Assembly (NCBI RefSeq): GCF_001591165.1
Contig: NZ_BCUG01000008.1
Location: forward strand, 1-64,000
Source: Thauera butanivorans NBRC 103042
Lineage (GTDB): Bacteria; Pseudomonadota; Gammaproteobacteria; Burkholderiales; Rhodocyclaceae
Reading direction: 5' to 3'
Length of the DNA: 64,000 nucleotides
In this document: one piece after another, positions 26,872-35,433 of the stretch
Layout: each line of letters opens with the position of its first letter
How positions within the stretch are numbered: the stretch's first letter is position 1
Made by a program: the position numbers and the translations under genes
Notes under the pieces: generated by a model
Databases searched by the model: none
Told to the model about the DNA's origin: nothing
What the model saw: only the letters and a program-made list of their open reading frames with translations

Positions 26872-26905
26872 GTCGGGTTCCACGTCATTTCGAAAGGACC
26901 CCGAC
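26872..26905 (+). promoter_or_regulatory. Start-site hairpin, copy 4
   Basis: GTCGGGTTCC (26872-26881) pairs with GGACCCCGAC (26896-26905) at nine of ten positions, across a 14-base loop that holds TCATTTCGAAA. The ATG follows immediately at 26906 and AAGGA lies at the 3' arm. Hairpin B is clear; hairpin A is not obvious here. Confidence 0.6.
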
Positions 26906-27577
26906 ATGAACAAGGTAAGCATCAATCCGGAGCAGCGACGCTACGTGGTCGATTGCGGCGTGGGTTACAGCTGCCTCGGCTTCGCCAACGCCCGCGATCA
27001 CGCCAACCAGATCGCCCACAAGCTGGGCCGGCCCGACCTGGCGTTCGCGGAGGACGATTACGCCACGATCGCCGGTTACGAAAAGTACTGCAACGCCGTC
27101 GAGGCCTGGAGCCGGTCCCCACTGACGCGCACGACCTACTTCGATCCCGGCACCGATGCGATGGCCGCCCGGGTCCTGGAGTCCTGCCGCACCCATGAGC
27201 GCAAGGTGCGCCTGATCCTCGGCGACACCCGCACCGGCGAACCCTGGCTCGAAGAGCATGATGTCGTCGGCCGGATCGGCCGCTCAACCGGGAGCCTGAA
27301 GGTCCCCTTGCTGATCGAGGCCGGCGAATGCGGCGGCACCGCCATCCTGTGCGCCTGCCTCCTCGCCATCATCGACTGGGGATCGGGCGATTTCCTCTAC
27401 CGTCAGGCCGCGTACCGGGAAGCCGATCTGAGCATCCGGCCTTCGGACGATGCTGAACGGCCCTGGGAGGTGCTGCGGCGCGATGAGGTCGTCGCGAGTT
27501 TCGGCGACATCGGCAAGGCCGGCGCGTACCTCGCTTTTATGCGCGGTGGCACGATCGAGCCGCGTCTCTTCCAGTGA
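26906..27577 (+). CDS. Hypothetical protein of the element cluster
   Basis: 223 residues beginning MNKVSINPEQRRYVVDCGVG. The N-terminal part (CLGFANARDHANQIAHKLGRPDL) and a hydrophobic stretch (GTAILCACLLAIIDWGSG) are notable; the rest is soluble. It has no signal peptide and no recognised catalytic motif. It starts directly after a start-site hairpin, the best argument that it belongs to the same regulated gene set. Confidence 0.65.
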   Translation: MNKVSINPEQRRYVVDCGVGYSCLGFANARDHANQIAHKLGRPDLAFAEDDYATIAGYEKYCNAVEAWSRSPLTRTTYFDPGTDAMAARVLESCRTHERKVRLILGDTRTGEPWLEEHDVVGRIGRSTGSLKVPLLIEAGECGGTAILCACLLAIIDWGSGDFLYRQAAYREADLSIRPSDDAERPWEVLRRDEVVASFGDIGKAGAYLAFMRGGTIEPRLFQ

Positions 27578-27652
27578 GCCGACGACGCTTGTCGACTGGG
27601 CACCGTCTCCCCTGCTGCACAATCGGGGAGACGATGGCCCGCCGAAAGCACC

Positions 27653-27868
27653 CTACGCCGCCTGGCGGCACTGCGCGTACTCGCGGTCGATGAGCCAGTG
27701 CAGGAACTGGGTTTCCTGGGAGACGCCCCAGTAGTGCGCCTTGCACCGTGCAATGTAGGCGTCCAGGTCGTCGAGCGTACGGATGCCCACCGGCTCGATG
27801 TCGGTGATCTTCCGAAAACGCTCGACCTCCCGGCAAGTGAGTCGAATTTGCGAGCCGAGGCGGATCAT
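27653..27868 (-). CDS. Small hypothetical protein, paralogue of the 25451-25681 gene
   Basis: 71 residues, MIRLGSQIRLTCREVERFRK then GIRTLDDLDAYIARCKAHYWGVSQETQFLHWLIDREYAQC. The first half matches the small minus-strand protein at 25451-25681; the second half is aromatic-rich and unique. Unknown function. Confidence 0.5.
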   Translation of the reverse strand: MIRLGSQIRLTCREVERFRKITDIEPVGIRTLDDLDAYIARCKAHYWGVSQETQFLHWLIDREYAQCRQAA

Positions 27869-28276
27869 GGTCGTTCTGCAAGAAGGGTTGAGTCCCTATC
27901 TTGACCAAATCGTCCAGGGTTGTCGCGGGTTTTGCGGCGGAGATGCATAAAATTTGTCTGGCGCCAGTGGGCTGACATTCCAGTCGCACTGGAGGGCGAT
28001 CCGGCACTTTTTCGCGTCCCGTTTCGCCGCACGCTCTCGGAGAGCGGCCGCAGCCCACCACCAAGCGCCATGCACAAGGCCACCGGCTTCCAGCCGGTTG
28101 AACACGGCATTGTGCCCTCTCCCTTGTGCCCATCCGCCTGATGCCGGAAACTGATCGGGCATACATGCATTCCATCGAGGGATGGAATCCGGCCCCTGGC
28201 CGGCGTCGCAGTCGATACCTGCCTCATTCGTCGTGCCGGCCAATGTTATCCATTCGTCCGCACATTCTTCCCAAGC
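27869..28276. other. Intergenic control region before radC
   Basis: About 400 bp without a supported gene. It contains an 8-bp inverted repeat ATTCCATC/GATGGAAT at 28169-28188 and copy 4 of the 22-bp motif at 28202-28223, 14 bases further on. Confidence 0.45.
28202..28223 (+). repeat. 22-bp backbone motif, copy 4
   Basis: Reads GGCGTCGCAG then TCGATACCTGCC. It lies 131 bp upstream of the radC start, the closest spacing of the four copies. Confidence 0.65.
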
Positions 28277-28332
28277 GGGGACCTTGTCCCCGTGGGGATC
28301 GGCGTTCCCGCTCTTCTTTCGTGGAGAACGCC
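28277..28332 (+). promoter_or_regulatory. Two-hairpin leader, copy 5 (radC)
   Basis: Hairpin A is GGGGAC/GTCCCC with loop CTT (28277-28291). Hairpin B pairs GGCGTTC (28301-28307) with GAACGCC (28326-28332), extended by CC/GG, so GGAG is buried. The ATG follows immediately at 28333. Confidence 0.65.
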
Positions 28333-28914
28333 ATGAATCTCTCTGCCTTGTCGCGCGCCGATCTGGTCAGCGAACTGCTCTCGCCCTTGGTCTGCGCATC
28401 GGGGACCAACCCCTTGCACGTCAGCGATGCCGTGGCCCAAATGGGCATGCTCGGGACCGCCGATACCGTCTTGGCCCATCGCCTGAACGTCGCCCGCGAA
28501 CTGCTGCTGCGGGAGTTGCGCGAGCAGATGCGCAGCGGTCCGCTGATGACTTCGCCGCAGATCCTGCGCGACTGGCTGCGCCTGCACTGCGCGAAGCTGG
28601 AAAATGAAGTGTTCCTGGTACTCTACCTGGACGCCCAACATCGCCTGATCGAGGCCGAGGAGCTGTTCCGTGGCACCCTGACCCAGACCAGCGTCTATCC
28701 CAGGGAAGTGGTCAAGGGAGCGCTCGCTCGCAATGCCGCCGCCCTGGCCGTCGCCCACAACCACCCCTCGGGGGAAGCAGAGCCGTCGCGGGCCGATGAA
28801 ATGCTGACACAGACGCTGAAGTCGGCACTGAGCCTGGTGGACGTGCGGGTCATCGACCATTTTGTCGTGGCCGGGGACCGCGTGATCTCGTTCGAGGAAC
28901 GTGGGTTGATATAG
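28333..28914 (+). CDS. radC: RadC-family JAB/MPN domain protein
   Basis: 193 residues. A short N-terminal helical domain is followed by the RadC core with the JAMM metal motif: [19 protein letters not shown] (His-x-His and downstream Asp), and the typical [20 protein letters not shown] and [11 protein letters not shown]. Mobile elements often carry such RadC copies; a nuclease or repair role is suspected but unproven. The start is fixed by the hairpin leader at 28333. It lacks the longer N-terminal UPF0758 region of chromosomal RadC. Confidence 0.85.
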   Translation: MNLSALSRADLVSELLSPLVCASGTNPLHVSDAVAQMGMLGTADTVLAHRLNVARELLLRELREQMRSGPLMTSPQILRDWLRLHCAKLENEVFLVLYLDAQHRLIEAEELFRGTLTQTSVYPREVVKGALARNAAALAVAHNHPSGEAEPSRADEMLTQTLKSALSLVDVRVIDHFVVAGDRVISFEERGLI

Positions 28915-29016
28915 CGCCATGCGCCGCCCGTATACCGCTCCGTGTCCGACCCTGAGCAGCACGCTCGCCTCCACCACAGGGGCGGGCTCCTTCCTCTGCC
29001 AGGTGAAACGACCATC

Positions 29017-29250
29017 ATGCCGGTGAAAACCCTTTCACATTGCCCCCTCTGCGCAGGTGACGGCGTGCTGTTGGGTGCGCTGGTTCCGTTGTCGCGACTG
29101 CGGAATGAACTTCAGTCGTCAGACTGGCACGCGTCCCAAGACCAAGTCGACATCTCATCAAGAGGAAGGAGAACCGCATGGAAACGCCCGCCGTGGAAAG
29201 CTTGCGAGCGCAGGCTGAATCGCTGGCCTCGTTATCGATCTCGCATCTGA
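29017..29250 (+). CDS. Possible small CxxC protein (doubtful)
   Basis: 77 codons from the ATG 29017 (MPVKTLSHCPLCAGDGVLLG). The first 45 residues, with CPLC, look protein-like; the last 24 overlap the DUF5983-like gene in another frame and look like noise. Either the true gene is truncated or frameshifted before 29178, or this is not a gene. A weak GGTGAAACG precedes the start. Confidence 0.25.
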   Translation: MPVKTLSHCPLCAGDGVLLGALVPLSRLRNELQSSDWHASQDQVDISSRGRRTAWKRPPWKACERRLNRWPRYRSRI

Positions 29251-29486
29251 GTCCAAGCACCCGCCTGAAACTGGCCGATTCCCAGTTGTCGGTCAACGCT
29301 TATCCGACCGAGAGCGGTGGCGTCATCTACGTCGGTGCCCCCTGTTACCGGATCCCGGCCGAAGCCGATTTGGCCGCGATTTTCACGGTCGCTGAGCAAG
29401 CCGGTATTGCCTGGCTGAAGTTCGATAGCGAAGCGGCCGTGATCGACGGTCTGCCGATCTTTGATTTGCAGGAGCCCGAGGCGTGA
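29178..29486 (+). CDS. DUF5983-like small protein
   Basis: 102 residues, start at 29178 after AGGAAGGAG. The sequence SISHLSPSTRLKLADSQLS, GGVIYVGAP, AEQAGIAWLKFDSEAAVIDG and LPIFD matches the pattern I associate with DUF5983, a small family common on plasmids and integrative elements, of unknown function. The family name is from memory; the gene itself is well supported by its ribosome site and composition. Confidence 0.6.
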   Translation: METPAVESLRAQAESLASLSISHLSPSTRLKLADSQLSVNAYPTESGGVIYVGAPCYRIPAEADLAAIFTVAEQAGIAWLKFDSEAAVIDGLPIFDLQEPEA

Positions 29487-29553
29487 GTCGGCAATTCAGC
29501 TCTCACAATGGGGCCACACGTTAGTTGCGGCGGCCGGCATCGTCCGGCCACCG

Positions 29554-29790
29554 CTATGCCAGCAGCGCTTTAAGCCGTTCCAAGCCCGACTTGATGTCAT
29601 CGGCAAGGCGTAAGGCCTCCGGAGTGCCTTCCGTTGCTTGCTGCGCCGCCCAGCTGCAAAACTCCGCCATCAAAGAAGCCTTCTCGGCGGTGATTTTCGA
29701 CTGGCGAAGGCCATCCTCAATAAGGGGGATTAAGCCGGCCGCTGCGCGCAGCCTGTTCAATGCAGGCGTGGATTCGGGGATTTTCGACAT
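29554..29790 (-). CDS. Small helical hypothetical protein
   Basis: 78 residues, MSKIPESTPALNRLRAAAGL then IEDGLRQSKITAEKASLM. Predicted all-helical, no motif. It is downstream of the SbcC-like gene on the same strand (about 100 bp after its stop) and may be the last gene of that operon. Confidence 0.5.
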   Translation of the reverse strand: MSKIPESTPALNRLRAAAGLIPLIEDGLRQSKITAEKASLMAEFCSWAAQQATEGTPEALRLADDIKSGLERLKALLA

Positions 29791-29891
29791 GCAGACATTT
29801 TAGCGGCGGGGCGCCCGACAAGCCACGGCAATCGATGGCGGCCAAACGGCGGATAGCTCTGTCATGCCGACCGCGGGCATCCTGTATCCAA

Positions 29892-32372
29892 CTACGCTCC
29901 AATCGGGACTTCGTGCGGCTCCCTGTGTAGATCCATATCGATCACGGCATCCGCCATAGCGGTCAGTTCCGGCGTCTGGGACACGAAAAACTCCCGCTGG
30001 TAACCCCCCAGCCGCAGCACCTCCTGCTTCATCGCCATGAACATGTGCTTGCGCTCGGGGTCCAGCGGCCCATCGGCCTCGTCCGAGAACAGCGCACCGT
30101 AGCGGCGCCCGGTATGCTGGGCAAGGTACAGCGCCACCGCCCGGATCAGGCACTCGTTGATCCAGACCCGTTCGCCGCCGCTCATCAGGCCGACGCTCTT
30201 GCTCTCGCCCGACTCGCCGTCATGCACCACGATGTCGAAGCCCTCCTTCTGTTCGCTTTTTCCCGTCTCCACCAGCGTCTGGATCGACACCGTGAAGCGG
30301 GGACCGTAGCAAGCGAGCAGGAGGTCATTGGCGAGTGCCGACAACGCCGGACCGGCGTCATCGATGGCTAGCGCGATCAGCCCATCGTTGCTCATGCACT
30401 TGGCGAACAGGTTCCAGTTGCCCAACTCGGTTTCGACCTGAGCGATGCGGCTGGCCACCCGTGCATGGCGGCCGGCCAGGGCCGTTGCCTGCTGCATCAG
30501 GACACCCAGGGTTTCGGCATCCCGCACTGCGTTCAGATGGGCCTGCTCGGCGGCAGTAACCGACTGTGCCGCCTGTTCCATCCTAGTCTGTGCATCGATC
30601 AGGCGTTGCTCGTCATAAGGTGCAGGCAAGGCCGCCAGCGCCTGCTTGAGCCGGTCCAGCGTAGCGCGATAGTGTTTGGCCTGCTGTTCGTGCTGGTAGG
30701 CGATCGCCTGCCGTGCCGCGCCGATCTGCTGGTGCTCGGCCGCCTCCTCCGGCGTCTCCACCGGCCGATCAGCCGCGGAATCGGGGCCCGGCGCCGTCCC
30801 CAGTTCCGTCAACTCCTGGTCGATCTCAGCCAGCGTAGCCCAGGCCCGCGCCATTTCGCCGGCCTGGGCGGCCAGCAGCGCAAACCGCGAGGCACGCGCC
30901 CGGGCACGCTCGGCCCGGTGCTCGGCTCGAGCCAATGCCTGCGGCGCAGCGGCGAGGGCCTGATGCTGTTCGCGCAAGGCGTCCAGTTCTTTCTGTACCG
31001 TCGACTTCTCGCGCCCCAGGCGCTGGATCGTCCCCTCGGCGCTGGGCATCAGGGCCTGGGCTTCCCGCGCATCGCCTAGGAGCTTGCATTGCCCCTGCAG
31101 ATCGGTACCCGCACACGGCACCTCGCCGGTCAGCCCGAAGCGCCGCGCCAACTCCTCGGCCTTGAGCACCGCCTGCCCGGCCTCGCGCTCGATCCCGGAC
31201 AGGTTCTGCTGGGCCATCCGCTCCGTAGCCTGGCACTGGGTCAGGTGTTGAACGTGCTCCCGCCACGTTCCGACCTGGGCTGATCGTAGCGACAAGACGC
31301 GCTCTGCCAGTGGCAGACGGCGCTCTCCATGCCGCACGGCTTGCGCACCCGCCAGCAAGGTGAGGCACTGCCGGCGCTGGTTCTGCAAGACCTGCCGCCG
31401 GCTGCGCTCCTGACCGAGACGCTGGGCGATACGCTGGTCCAGCCGTTCCAGCCGCTGTTGCTCGCCCCGATCCTGTGCCTGCAAGGCTTCGATGACCTCT
31501 TTGCCGGTCTGGATCACGGCTTGGCATTCGCCCTGAAGTTGTCGCCGGCGCGCTTCCACGCCTTGCGCCTGCTCTCGCTCGGCGAGCAACCGGGCATGCC
31601 GGGTTCGCGCCGACTCCTGCTCGGCCTGGGCCGCCTGTCGGGTCGACAGACTTTGCGCGACGCGAGCCTGGGCGCCATCGAGCCGCCGCTGTTCGCCCTC
31701 GATCCGCCGCGCCTCCTCGTCCAGCGAGGCCTGTTCCTGCCGGATCGCCGCGAGGCCCGTCCTGAGGAGACGCGCCGTCTCGGCCGCTTTCTGGCCGAGC
31801 GCCCGGATCTGGTCCTGCCCGAGCAGATCGGCCAGCAGGGTCTTGATCTCGGCATTGCGGTAGGCGCTCAGCTGCCGCTTGCCCTGGGCCGAGAACACCG
31901 AGGTGAAGAAGGTGTCGGCGCTGCCGCAGATGGCGTCGACGCAGCGGGTATAGGTGTCCACCTTGCCGTCGGACACGGTGCCGTCGTCCAGTGCCACCGG
32001 TTTCCAGGCGCCATCGTCGGCGAGCACGAAGAGGAAGGCTTCGGTCTTGCGCCGGCCGTTGAGCCGGACCACGACCTGCGAGCGGTAACTACGGCCGTCG
32101 TGCGCCCAGATCAGGTCTTTCTCGTTCTCGGGCAGACAGACGTGGTCGTAATAGGAGAAGCCGCCTGGACCGGCCACACCGGCTCGCGAGGGCATCGTGA
32201 GATACGGGTGCATGTTGTCCATCACGGTGGTCTTGCCACGCCCGTTGGCGCCGACGATGGCGACCAGTTCGGCGCCGTCGGCCAGTCGTTCGAAGTCGAG
32301 AGTCAGGACATCGCGTCCCAAGCCATCGCGGATGCCGCGAAAGCCTTTGAGGGTGAGTGAAAGCGGTTGCAT
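29892..32372 (-). CDS. SbcC/Rad50-like SMC ATPase
   Basis: 826 residues from the ATG 32372, preceded by GCAGGAGAACC. Walker A is GANGRGKTT (41-49). Long coiled coils flank a central VPCAGTDLQGQC (near 421-430), where a Rad50 CxxC hook would lie but with eight residues between the cysteines. ABC signature MSGGERVWIN and Walker B FSDEADGPLD are near the C-terminus, then FVSQTPELT. It follows the SbcD-like nuclease in the operon, so the pair should form an SbcCD-type end-processing complex carried by the element. Confidence 0.8.
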   Translation of the reverse strand: MQPLSLTLKGFRGIRDGLGRDVLTLDFERLADGAELVAIVGANGRGKTTVMDNMHPYLTMPSRAGVAGPGGFSYYDHVCLPENEKDLIWAHDGRSYRSQVVVRLNGRRKTEAFLFVLADDGAWKPVALDDGTVSDGKVDTYTRCVDAICGSADTFFTSVFSAQGKRQLSAYRNAEIKTLLADLLGQDQIRALGQKAAETARLLRTGLAAIRQEQASLDEEARRIEGEQRRLDGAQARVAQSLSTRQAAQAEQESARTRHARLLAEREQAQGVEARRRQLQGECQAVIQTGKEVIEALQAQDRGEQQRLERLDQRIAQRLGQERSRRQVLQNQRRQCLTLLAGAQAVRHGERRLPLAERVLSLRSAQVGTWREHVQHLTQCQATERMAQQNLSGIEREAGQAVLKAEELARRFGLTGEVPCAGTDLQGQCKLLGDAREAQALMPSAEGTIQRLGREKSTVQKELDALREQHQALAAAPQALARAEHRAERARARASRFALLAAQAGEMARAWATLAEIDQELTELGTAPGPDSAADRPVETPEEAAEHQQIGAARQAIAYQHEQQAKHYRATLDRLKQALAALPAPYDEQRLIDAQTRMEQAAQSVTAAEQAHLNAVRDAETLGVLMQQATALAGRHARVASRIAQVETELGNWNLFAKCMSNDGLIALAIDDAGPALSALANDLLLACYGPRFTVSIQTLVETGKSEQKEGFDIVVHDGESGESKSVGLMSGGERVWINECLIRAVALYLAQHTGRRYGALFSDEADGPLDPERKHMFMAMKQEVLRLGGYQREFFVSQTPELTAMADAVIDMDLHREPHEVPIGA

Positions 32373-32450
32373 GGTGGGGTTCTCCTGCGGGATGACCCAT
32401 TCAGTCTCCCGCATGAAAAAGGGTCTGCAAGCCCGTCCCCAAGGGGACGG
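32373..32450 (-). promoter_or_regulatory. Variant two-hairpin leader of the sbcC-like gene
   Basis: In the gap between the sbcD-like and sbcC-like genes: a perfect CCGTCCCC/GGGGACGG palindrome (32433-32450), which matches hairpin A of the other leaders, then a TGCGGGA/TCCCGCA stem ending next to GGAGAACCCC and the ATG. The ribosome site sits beside, not inside, the second stem, so this is a divergent member. Confidence 0.45.
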
Positions 32451-32461
32451 ATCCGGCAAGG

Positions 32462-33772
32462 TCAGGACGACAGCGCAGGCGCCAAATCAGGCTGCGGCGA
32501 AGACCGGGTGACAGGGGTTTCGACGCCTGCCGCGCACGCCGGACCGGCCTGCCTCCGCAGCACCCCCTCGGCAATGGCTTCCGGCGCCTGACTGGAGAGC
32601 GCCTGCAGGCACGCGAGCAATAGATCGGCCCGCGCCTCGGTCACCTGCGCCCAGACCCGAACCTTGTCCGCCAGATTCGCCAGTTGCGAAATCCCGGCCG
32701 CCCGCGTGCGCACCACGGGGACGATCCGCCCTTCCAGCTTGGTCTCCATCGCCCCGGCCAGCAGGCGCTCGATTGCCGCGCGGTCGACTTCGTGGCGATC
32801 TTCGTCGGCGACGGTCCAGCGCACGCGCACGAACGCGCCGGCGACGTCCTGCTGCGCGACGGTGGCCCGCAGGGCCTCGAGGTCGGGCTTGCCGTCGAAC
32901 ACGATATCGATGGTCCGGCGCGCGGGCGTGGGCTCCAGCCGGTAGCGTGCCTGATCAGCATCGACCTCCCACAGCAGGAACCCCTTCTCCCCCTCCTCGC
33001 CATAGTGGAAGCGGCTGATGGAACCGGCATAGGCGATACATTGCCCGCCTGCCGCGCCTTCTGCTGCCCAGAACTGATGGCGGTGGATGTGCCCGAGCAT
33101 GAAGGCCTGCGCCTCGGCGGCGAACACCGCCCCGGTGGTGAACTCGTGATCGAAGCCGGCCATCGGCACGCCGTGCTCGCTGATGCAGCCGAACACGGTG
33201 CCATGCGAGACGCCGATCGTGGGTACACGTTGCCGCCGGGCCGCGCGATGGATCGGCGCGTAACCGCGCAGCAAGCAGGCGAGGTTTTCGCCGACGGCCT
33301 GGGCGGCATCCGCTGCACCGACCGCCGCCGCGACCGCGGCCTTGTTCGCCGTGGGTACGCAGGAAAACAGCGCGCGAGCACCGGCCGGCAGCCGGTCGAA
33401 GCACCAGTCCGTCGAAGCCAGCCATTTCCCCTCGGCGATAAGGGCGACCTGCCCGATGCGGTCGGCCACATGCACCGGATGCCGTCCGCCCAGCAGCCCG
33501 AAGATTGCCAAGGTACCCGGCGGCTCATGCGAGAAAGTCCCTTGCAGCATCAGCACCGGGCAATGATCGGCCAGCCGCCGGACCTGGGCGAACAGCCGTT
33601 CGGCGGCCGGCGCGTGCAAGTCCAGGCCATGGTCAGTGGCATCGCCCGATAGGACTGCCGCCTCCACGCCCAGCGCTATGGCGCGGTCGATGGCGGCGCC
33701 GAAGCAGCGATCGGCCTCGACCAGGTTCTTCGTACCGTAGTGCAGATCGGAGAAATGGGCGAGGCGGATCAT
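32462..33772 (-). CDS. SbcD/Mre11-like metallophosphoesterase nuclease
   Basis: 436 residues starting MIRLAHFSDLHYG; its ATG overlaps the upstream stop (ATGA at 33769-33772). Phosphoesterase motifs: DLH (9-11), SGDATD (42-47), QGTFSHE (77-83, where GNHD/E is usual), VSHGTVFG and LGHIHRHQ. A C-terminal capping region follows. The GNHD change keeps the histidine but loses the asparagine, so catalysis may differ from SbcD. It is between the zinc-motif protein and the SbcC-like ATPase in one minus-strand operon. Confidence 0.75.
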   Translation of the reverse strand: MIRLAHFSDLHYGTKNLVEADRCFGAAIDRAIALGVEAAVLSGDATDHGLDLHAPAAERLFAQVRRLADHCPVLMLQGTFSHEPPGTLAIFGLLGGRHPVHVADRIGQVALIAEGKWLASTDWCFDRLPAGARALFSCVPTANKAAVAAAVGAADAAQAVGENLACLLRGYAPIHRAARRQRVPTIGVSHGTVFGCISEHGVPMAGFDHEFTTGAVFAAEAQAFMLGHIHRHQFWAAEGAAGGQCIAYAGSISRFHYGEEGEKGFLLWEVDADQARYRLEPTPARRTIDIVFDGKPDLEALRATVAQQDVAGAFVRVRWTVADEDRHEVDRAAIERLLAGAMETKLEGRIVPVVRTRAAGISQLANLADKVRVWAQVTEARADLLLACLQALSSQAPEAIAEGVLRRQAGPACAAGVETPVTRSSPQPDLAPALSS

Positions 33773-35097
33773 GATGCCCTCCCGCGGGAGGAGAGTTGCA
33801 GTTCGCTCTCGATCTTGTCGAGATAGCCCGGCGGGTCGTGGCGGTAGCGCTCCAGTTCGTCCCAGGCGCGGGCACGGCCATGCGGGTTGATCTTCCAGCC
33901 CCTTCCCCACCGCCGATCGGCATACGCCTGGTAGCGTTCCGGCGCGATCCTGTAGGCCTGCACACGTGCCATCAGTTGCTCAAGGCTGGGATGCCCTTCG
34001 CGCAGTGGTGGCGCCTCGCCGGATGCCGCCTCGGTCGCCGTCACCGCCTGGCTCTCGGCCGCCTCCGGCTGTAGCGGCTCGGCGCTCGCCGCAACCGAGC
34101 TCCCCTGAAGCACCTGCGTCGCCAGTTGGGCCTGGACCAGGGCCGTCTCGGCATCCTCGTTGTCGCGCAGCAAGGCCGTCACATCCACCGGCGCCTCAAG
34201 GTCGATAATCCATTGGGGTACGCGCACCGCCCTCCCCTGCTCGTCGATGTGGGCTACCTCCATTAGTTTCTTGGTCAGGTAGAACGGCGTGCGCTGCCGG
34301 TCGAGGAAGCCCGAGATGCGCCCGCCGCGCAGGAAGCCCACCGTCTCGAATTTCTGAATCGCCGAGTTCATCGCATAGAAGCTGTTGGTGTGCAGTTCGA
34401 AGGCGCTGATCGAACGGATGCCGGGGATGAAGAACAGGAAGCGTCCGGTCAGGTTGCACTGGCGCTGTTGGTACTCACGGCAGGTCTCGGGGTGGCATAG
34501 GCCGCCGTTGTCCTCGCGGACCATGGTCTTGCGCCCGCCAAAGAGGCGGATCGTGCGCCGGCCCGTCTCGTCGACCGGCACCGGGGCATGGCACATGCAG
34601 TGCCGCACCCGGCCATCGGCCGAGTATTGCGACCAGTAGTGCTTCTCGGGCGTCCCCCAGGCCGCCAGTTCGTGCGGTATCACGCTCTGCCAGTAGTCGG
34701 AGGGGAACACCACCTGGAAGCGATACAGGCGCCTGCCTTCGCCTCGATCCTCCCCGTAGGCGTCCAGAATCGCACGTGCGATCTCGGGATTGGGGAAGTC
34801 CTGTGCCCGCACGGTGAACCACGGCACGTTGCGCGGCACCAGCGGCGTCTTGAGATCGGGCAGAGCCCCGGTGATGGCGCGCTCGATCTGCTCGAAGGAC
34901 GGGCCCGCGGCTACACCCTGCTCGTAGAGCGCCTTGGCCTGGGGCTCGCCGGCGGCCTTCTTGGTGAGCACCTTGATGCCGGCACGGATTTTGCCGCCGG
35001 TGTGAATGCGGGCGGGGCCTTGCCGCAGCAGGGTTGGCACGGCCGTCGTCTCGCCGCCCTGCACGGCGATGACGGGGTGTGCGTTGGGATGGGCCAT
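33769..35097 (-). CDS. Zinc-motif DNA-metabolism protein (recombination directionality factor-like)
   Basis: 442 residues, first gene of the SbcCD-like operon. A beta-rich N-terminal half contains IHTGGKIRAG and IRAFQVVFPSDY-like strands; the centre has clustered Cys/His (HCMCHAP, LCHPETCREYQQRQC) followed by GRFLFFIPGIRSISAFELHT, a pattern I recall from proteins annotated as hydrolase or metal-binding and from phage recombination directionality factor-like proteins. A disordered Ala/Glu stretch precedes a C-terminal helical domain (LMARVQAYRIAPERYQAYADRRWGRG in part). The precise role is inferred; nucleic-acid binding is most likely. Confidence 0.6.
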   Translation of the reverse strand: MAHPNAHPVIAVQGGETTAVPTLLRQGPARIHTGGKIRAGIKVLTKKAAGEPQAKALYEQGVAAGPSFEQIERAITGALPDLKTPLVPRNVPWFTVRAQDFPNPEIARAILDAYGEDRGEGRRLYRFQVVFPSDYWQSVIPHELAAWGTPEKHYWSQYSADGRVRHCMCHAPVPVDETGRRTIRLFGGRKTMVREDNGGLCHPETCREYQQRQCNLTGRFLFFIPGIRSISAFELHTNSFYAMNSAIQKFETVGFLRGGRISGFLDRQRTPFYLTKKLMEVAHIDEQGRAVRVPQWIIDLEAPVDVTALLRDNEDAETALVQAQLATQVLQGSSVAASAEPLQPEAAESQAVTATEAASGEAPPLREGHPSLEQLMARVQAYRIAPERYQAYADRRWGRGWKINPHGRARAWDELERYRHDPPGYLDKIESELQLSSRGRAS

Positions 35098-35433
35098 GAC
35101 GGCGCTCCTTCATGAACATCGGGACATTCCGACAATTCATGCTCTCGCGACTTCCCCGCGCTTCAACCCCGCCCCGAACCGCTGGCGTTTTGCGCGTGCC
35201 ATGCGTGATAGATAGACACAATGGAGACTGGCGCCCGCCTTGCTTGCATTCGAGCAAAAGAAGGCTTTCTTACCGATCCTCGCGTTCAGCGACGCCTCGA
35301 CACTGGGTGCGTCGGCATTACGTACGCTAATCACATGTCCTTCGGGTTGTAGGACCAATCGCCTGGAAGAATGCGATGGGCAACAGACCAACAGACCAAC
35401 AGACCAACAGACCGAAGGCGCACATCGTGCTGA
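35098..35433. other. Junction between mobile backbone and scarred region
   Basis: No gene supported. It contains the upstream region of the minus-strand operon and a perfect four-unit 8-bp tandem repeat (CAACAGAC) at 35381-35412 immediately before the IS630 remnant. Confidence 0.45.
35381..35412. repeat. 8-bp tandem repeat, four units
   Basis: CAACAGAC repeated four times without mismatch, abutting the IS630 remnant. It is a potential slippage or phase-variation tract, though no start codon in a supported gene depends on it. Confidence 0.8.
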
